Below the pieces are notes generated by a model. That model worked only from the letters and a program-made list of their open reading frames with translations, ran no database searches and was not told where the DNA came from. 64,000 nucleotides of DNA from positions 1 to 64,000 of the forward strand of contig JAFTDE010000019.1 of assembly GCA_017454335.1 (NCBI GenBank), read 5' to 3'. Below, one piece after another: positions 60,879 to 64,000 of the stretch. Origin of the DNA: Bacteroidales bacterium. GTDB lineage: Bacteria > Bacteroidota > Bacteroidia > Bacteroidales > UBA932. The position numbers and the translations under genes were made by a program. The stretch's first letter is position 1; every line of letters starts with the position of its first letter.

Positions 60879-62858
60879 CTATTCCAAACCACGCGCACGC
60901 ATCAACGCGGAAGGATCGGGTTCTGCGCCCCGGAACGAACGGTACAGGGTCATCGGTTCCTCGCTGCCGCCCTTCTCGAGGAAGGTGCGGCGGAAGCTCT
61001 CGGCCGTCGCGCGGTTGAAGACGCCGTCCTCCTTGAACTTCTCCCAGGCATCCACGGCCAGGACCTCGCTCCACAGGTAGCTGTAGTAGCCGGCGCTGTA
61101 GCCGCTGTTGAAGATGTGGTTGAAGTAGGTGGTGCGGTAACGCGGGATGATCTCGTCCACCAGGCCCATTTCGGCGCAGACCTTGGTCTCGAAGGCGCGG
61201 ATGTCCTCGGGACCCTGGAAGGCGGCGAGTTCGGCGGCGCTCAGTTCGTGCCACTTCATGTCCAGGATGCTGGCGGCGCAGAGTTCGCCCGTCATGAATC
61301 CCTGGTTGAACTTCAGCGCGGACCCGATCTTCTCCACCAGTCCGGCGGGGATGGTCTCGCCGGTGCGGTAGTCATGGGCGTAGGCGGAGAGGATCTCCGG
61401 CACGAAGGCGAAATTCTCGTTGAACTGCGAGAACATCTCGACGAAATCGCGCGCCACGTTCGTGCCGCTGACGGTCTCGTAGTTGCACTGGGTCAGGAAG
61501 CCGTGCAGCGCGTGTCCGAACTCGTGGAAGGCGGTCTGGACATTGTCGATAGTCAGCATCGAGGGGGTATCCTCCGTCGGAGCGGGGAAATTGCACACGT
61601 TCACGATGACCGGACGCACGCCGGCGGACTGCTCGCGGAAGTTGTTCATCCAGGCGCCGCCGCGCTTGGTCGGGCGGACGTAGTAATCACGGTAGAAGAT
61701 GCCCAGCAGGGATCCGTCCGCGTCCGAGAGCTTGTACGCCTTGACTTCGGGATTGTACACCTCGACCCCGGGCGCGGGCTCGATGTGGATGCCGTAGATC
61801 TTCTCGGCAGCGGTGAAGACTCCCTTCAGCACGCTGTCGGCCTGGAAATAGGGCTTGGTCTGGCTCTCGTCCAGGGCGTACTTCTGCGCACGCACCTTCT
61901 CGGCGTAGTAGCTCCAGTCCCAGGCTTCGATCTTGTGACCGGCGATGGCCTGCATGTCGGCGATTTCCTCCCGGGCCTTGCGCATCGCCGCATCCATGAT
62001 GGGCTGCAGGAAGGCGTCGACCGTTTCGGGCGAGCCCGCCATCTTGTCGGACAGCTGGTACGCGGCGAAATTGGGATAGCCCAGCAGCTGCGCCATCTCG
62101 GCGCGGAGCTTGAGGATCTCCAGCACGATCGCGTTGTTGTCGTTGTCTCCCCCGTTGTTGCCGCGGGACGAGTAGGCCTTGAATACCTGCTCGCGCTTGG
62201 CGCGGTCCTCGCAGGAGGACATGAAGTCGTAATACTCCGACACGGTGATGCCGGTGGCCGCCTTGAAGGCGTTGTTCTCCGCCAGCAGGTTCTGGCCGAA
62301 CTTCTGGCTGAGCGTGCTCAGGCGCGTGTTGATCTCGGCGAAGCGCTTCTTGCCGGCCTCGTCCAGGCCGACGCCGTTGCGCTCGAAGGCCTGGTAGATC
62401 TTCTTCACCACCATATACTGCTCGCGCGTCAGCGCGCCGGCATTCTCATACACCGCCTTGACGCGTGCGAACAGGTCCCCGTTCATCAGGATCTCGTTCT
62501 CGGCATCGGTCAGCAGCGGGGTCACCTTCTCTTCGATCTCCTGCATCTCGGGGGTGGATTCACTCTCGGAGAGGTTGAAGAACACGCCCTGAACCTTGTC
62601 CAGGATGGGGCTGGCCTGTTCGTAGGCCAGGATGGTGTTCTCGAAGGTCGGAGCGTCGGGATTGGCGACGATGGCCTGGATATTGGCCTTCTGCTCCGCG
62701 ATGCCGGCCTCGAACGCCGGCATGTAATCGGTGATGCGGATCTGGGAGAAAGGAGCCGTCCCATACGGCGTATCCCATTCCTTCAGGAAGGGGTTGGTGC
62801 GGGAACAAGCAGTCATGGCAAGCGCCGCCAACGCGGCAATCATCAGTTTTTTCATCAT
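60879..62858 (-). CDS. M3 family peptidase lipoprotein (Dcp-like)
   Basis: The 659-residue protein has a lipoprotein signal (MMKKLMIAALAALA, lipobox MTAC), so it is attached to the cell envelope. The M3 zinc motif AFHEFGHALHG is near residue 447, and the third ligand region lies in DFVEMFSQFNE near 476. The helical arrangement matches peptidyl-dipeptidase Dcp and oligopeptidase A. It cleaves short peptides after export. An in-frame ATG at 62855 is an equally good start. Confidence 0.93.
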   Translation of the reverse strand: MMKKLMIAALAALAMTACSRTNPFLKEWDTPYGTAPFSQIRITDYMPAFEAGIAEQKANIQAIVANPDAPTFENTILAYEQASPILDKVQGVFFNLSESESTPEMQEIEEKVTPLLTDAENEILMNGDLFARVKAVYENAGALTREQYMVVKKIYQAFERNGVGLDEAGKKRFAEINTRLSTLSQKFGQNLLAENNAFKAATGITVSEYYDFMSSCEDRAKREQVFKAYSSRGNNGGDNDNNAIVLEILKLRAEMAQLLGYPNFAAYQLSDKMAGSPETVDAFLQPIMDAAMRKAREEIADMQAIAGHKIEAWDWSYYAEKVRAQKYALDESQTKPYFQADSVLKGVFTAAEKIYGIHIEPAPGVEVYNPEVKAYKLSDADGSLLGIFYRDYYVRPTKRGGAWMNNFREQSAGVRPVIVNVCNFPAPTEDTPSMLTIDNVQTAFHEFGHALHGFLTQCNYETVSGTNVARDFVEMFSQFNENFAFVPEILSAYAHDYRTGETIPAGLVEKIGSALKFNQGFMTGELCAASILDMKWHELSAAELAAFQGPEDIRAFETKVCAEMGLVDEIIPRYRTTYFNHIFNSGYSAGYYSYLWSEVLAVDAWEKFKEDGVFNRATAESFRRTFLEKGGSEEPMTLYRSFRGAEPDPSALMRARGLE

Positions 62859-62861
62859 GGT

Positions 62862-63965
62862 TTAATTGTAAAGCGGAGTACCGTCTTCGTAAGTAAAGTC
62901 TTTTTCGGAATTCACGGTCATCTGGATCGAGCCCTGGTACATCGTCAGGATACCGGTCACATTGATCTTGCGCGATCCGTTCAGCACGTCCTTGGGGATT
63001 TCCAGGTCGCCGAACTTCGAGAATCCGCTGGTGCGGATCACGACAGTCTTTCCTCCGTCCATCACGAAATTGTGGCTGACGGAATAGGCATTTTTCTCAA
63101 CTTCGGGATAGGTCCCGTCTCCACGCAAATCCTTCAGGAACACCCCTGTATGATCGTTCCCACGTGCAACTTCACAAGCATCCCATCTGCCGGACTGCAG
63201 GTACTGCGTCATCCTGTTTTTGGACATGGCCCAGGTTGTTATACCATGTGTAGGATCCGAAGCCGGGTTCGTGTCCGAAAGGAACACATTGTTGGTAGCG
63301 GCTTTCTTGTCTTTTGTGGAATCCAGATACAGCAGGCAGAAGATCTCATTGTCATAAGTGAGGCCCTTGATGGTAACATATTTACCAATCAACGAATTCG
63401 TCACCTGCGTATCGCTCTTCTTGGGGAGTTGAGCCTCGGTAGGTACGATGGGATTGACGAGCGGCCCCTGGGCGCCCTTGAACACGTGCGCATCAACCAG
63501 CAGCGGGGACTCGAGATACGAAGTCTCGTATTCTCCGGTCGGATCCGTGGCACCGATCTGGATCATGCCCTGACCACCATAAGTACCGCTCTTGAATCCG
63601 TACATACCCAGGCAGAGTTCGTTGCACTGGACAAAAAGGGTCTGGCCGGGACGGTAGAGGTTGTACAGGCTGTTGCGGCCGATCTTGACCTCGATGCCGC
63701 CGGTCTCGTCCTGGATGTAGAGGGTCTTGTAGAAATTGCCGGGCTGGTCGTCAGAGACAACAACGCCGGAGATGATCAAGCTCTGCGTAATCCGGAGGGG
63801 AGCACCGTCATACATCTTGCAGAGTTGCGCAATGGTGTGCGTCGGGGTCATCGTAACCACCGGCTCGGGAGCGGGTGCGTCGTATTTGAACGCCAGGACC
63901 GGTTCCCATTCTTCGCAGGAAGCGAGCAGCAGCAGACTTGCGGCGAATAACAATATCTTTTTCAT
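62862..63965 (-). CDS. DUF5689 lipoprotein
   Basis: The 367-residue protein has a lipoprotein signal (MKKILLFAASLLLL, lipobox LASC). The DUF5689 domain (about 45-260) is OB-fold-like, with ISGVVVSDDQPGNFYKTLYIQDETGG (quoted across two strands) and YRPGQTLFVQC. A second OB-like part near 260-367 includes VTGILTMYQGSIQMTVNSEKDF. The family is often encoded just downstream of a TonB-dependent receptor, and that arrangement holds here. It probably binds a ligand at the outer membrane. Confidence 0.85.
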   Translation of the reverse strand: MKKILLFAASLLLLASCEEWEPVLAFKYDAPAPEPVVTMTPTHTIAQLCKMYDGAPLRITQSLIISGVVVSDDQPGNFYKTLYIQDETGGIEVKIGRNSLYNLYRPGQTLFVQCNELCLGMYGFKSGTYGGQGMIQIGATDPTGEYETSYLESPLLVDAHVFKGAQGPLVNPIVPTEAQLPKKSDTQVTNSLIGKYVTIKGLTYDNEIFCLLYLDSTKDKKAATNNVFLSDTNPASDPTHGITTWAMSKNRMTQYLQSGRWDACEVARGNDHTGVFLKDLRGDGTYPEVEKNAYSVSHNFVMDGGKTVVIRTSGFSKFGDLEIPKDVLNGSRKINVTGILTMYQGSIQMTVNSEKDFTYEDGTPLYN

Positions 63966-63969
63966 AGGC

Positions 63970-64000
63970 CTAGAATCTGAAATAAATGTTCAACATATAG
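63970..64000 (-). CDS. C-terminal end of a probable TonB-dependent receptor (partial)
   Basis: Only nine codons and a TAG are in the window, encoding YMLNIYFRF. The alternating hydrophobic pattern with a terminal aromatic Phe is the signature of the last beta-strand of outer-membrane beta-barrels. With a DUF5689 lipoprotein gene 4 bp downstream, a TonB-dependent receptor is the likely identity. The rest lies beyond the right edge. Confidence 0.6.
   Translation of the reverse strand, partial: YMLNIYFRF

Overview
The window comes from a member of the Bacteroidetes, most likely the order Bacteroidales. The evidence is the gene content (serC-serA-DUF1015 run, BF3164-like propeller lipoproteins, DUF5689, DUF4783, a TonB-receptor-like C-terminus at the right edge), the lipoprotein signals, the near absence of Shine-Dalgarno sequences, and many copies of the Bacteroidetes -7 promoter box TAnnTTTG. 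Most of the sequence is GC-rich by eye, as in the high-GC uncultured gut Bacteroidales; the exact genus is not claimed. No rRNA, tRNA, CRISPR array or complete insertion sequence was seen.

Layout. 1-2612 is an AT-rich, decayed mobile-type segment: a short truncated lipoprotein, a frameshifted C-terminal remnant of an IS30-family transposase, a propeller lipoprotein and a BRO-N antirepressor-like protein. 2836-8178 is a forward housekeeping run (engB, prs, a small Cys protein, der, cmk, ispH, then efp). 8182-14508 holds a DUF4783 protein, rlmH, a very large polytopic histidine kinase, a lipoprotein and a response regulator with an AAA+ domain but no HTH. 14471-17002 is dnaX-lptB on the minus strand. 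17059-17673 is a secreted protein of unknown function. 17722-31332 is a tightly packed minus-strand run: yigZ, serC, serA, DUF1015, recQ, dnaG, metG and a 1111-residue secreted glycosidase-like protein. 31371-38569 and beyond hold a pRiA4b-type protein, an FKBP isomerase, a ROK kinase, two tandem deoxynucleoside kinases, a metallo-beta-lactamase-fold hydrolase, uvrA, a uridine-kinase-like protein and an EamA transporter. A second AT-rich propeller-lipoprotein gene (40497-41444) is flanked by an inverted pair of a dispersed palindromic repeat. 41690-47705 is a minus-strand run (rsgA, polyprenyl synthase, U32 protein, S41 protease, rdgB, recO). 47753-51981 has a MATE transporter, rnr and manA. 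52131-54409 is NfeD-flotillin-XRE. 54443-64000 on the minus strand runs from a TonB-receptor-like end through DUF5689, M3 peptidase and gpmI to an SGNH esterase and a GH2 beta-galactosidase.

How the parts work together. Most genes serve translation and ribosome assembly (EngB, Der, EF-P, RlmH, RsgA, RNase R, MetG), DNA replication and repair (DnaX, DnaG, RecQ, RecO, UvrA), nucleotide supply and hygiene (Prs, Cmk, deoxynucleoside kinases, RdgB) and isoprenoid/envelope synthesis (IspH, polyprenyl synthase, LptB). Two sets of secreted carbohydrate-active proteins are attached to the ends of housekeeping runs and suggest growth on plant or host glycans. The most unusual observations are an eight-cysteine insert in the DUF1015 protein of the serine operon, a group of genes whose -7 promoter box sits only 3-7 nt before the start codon (predicting leaderless mRNAs), a response regulator without a DNA-binding domain paired with a ten-helix kinase, and a two-lobed SGNH protein whose second lobe has lost its catalytic residues.
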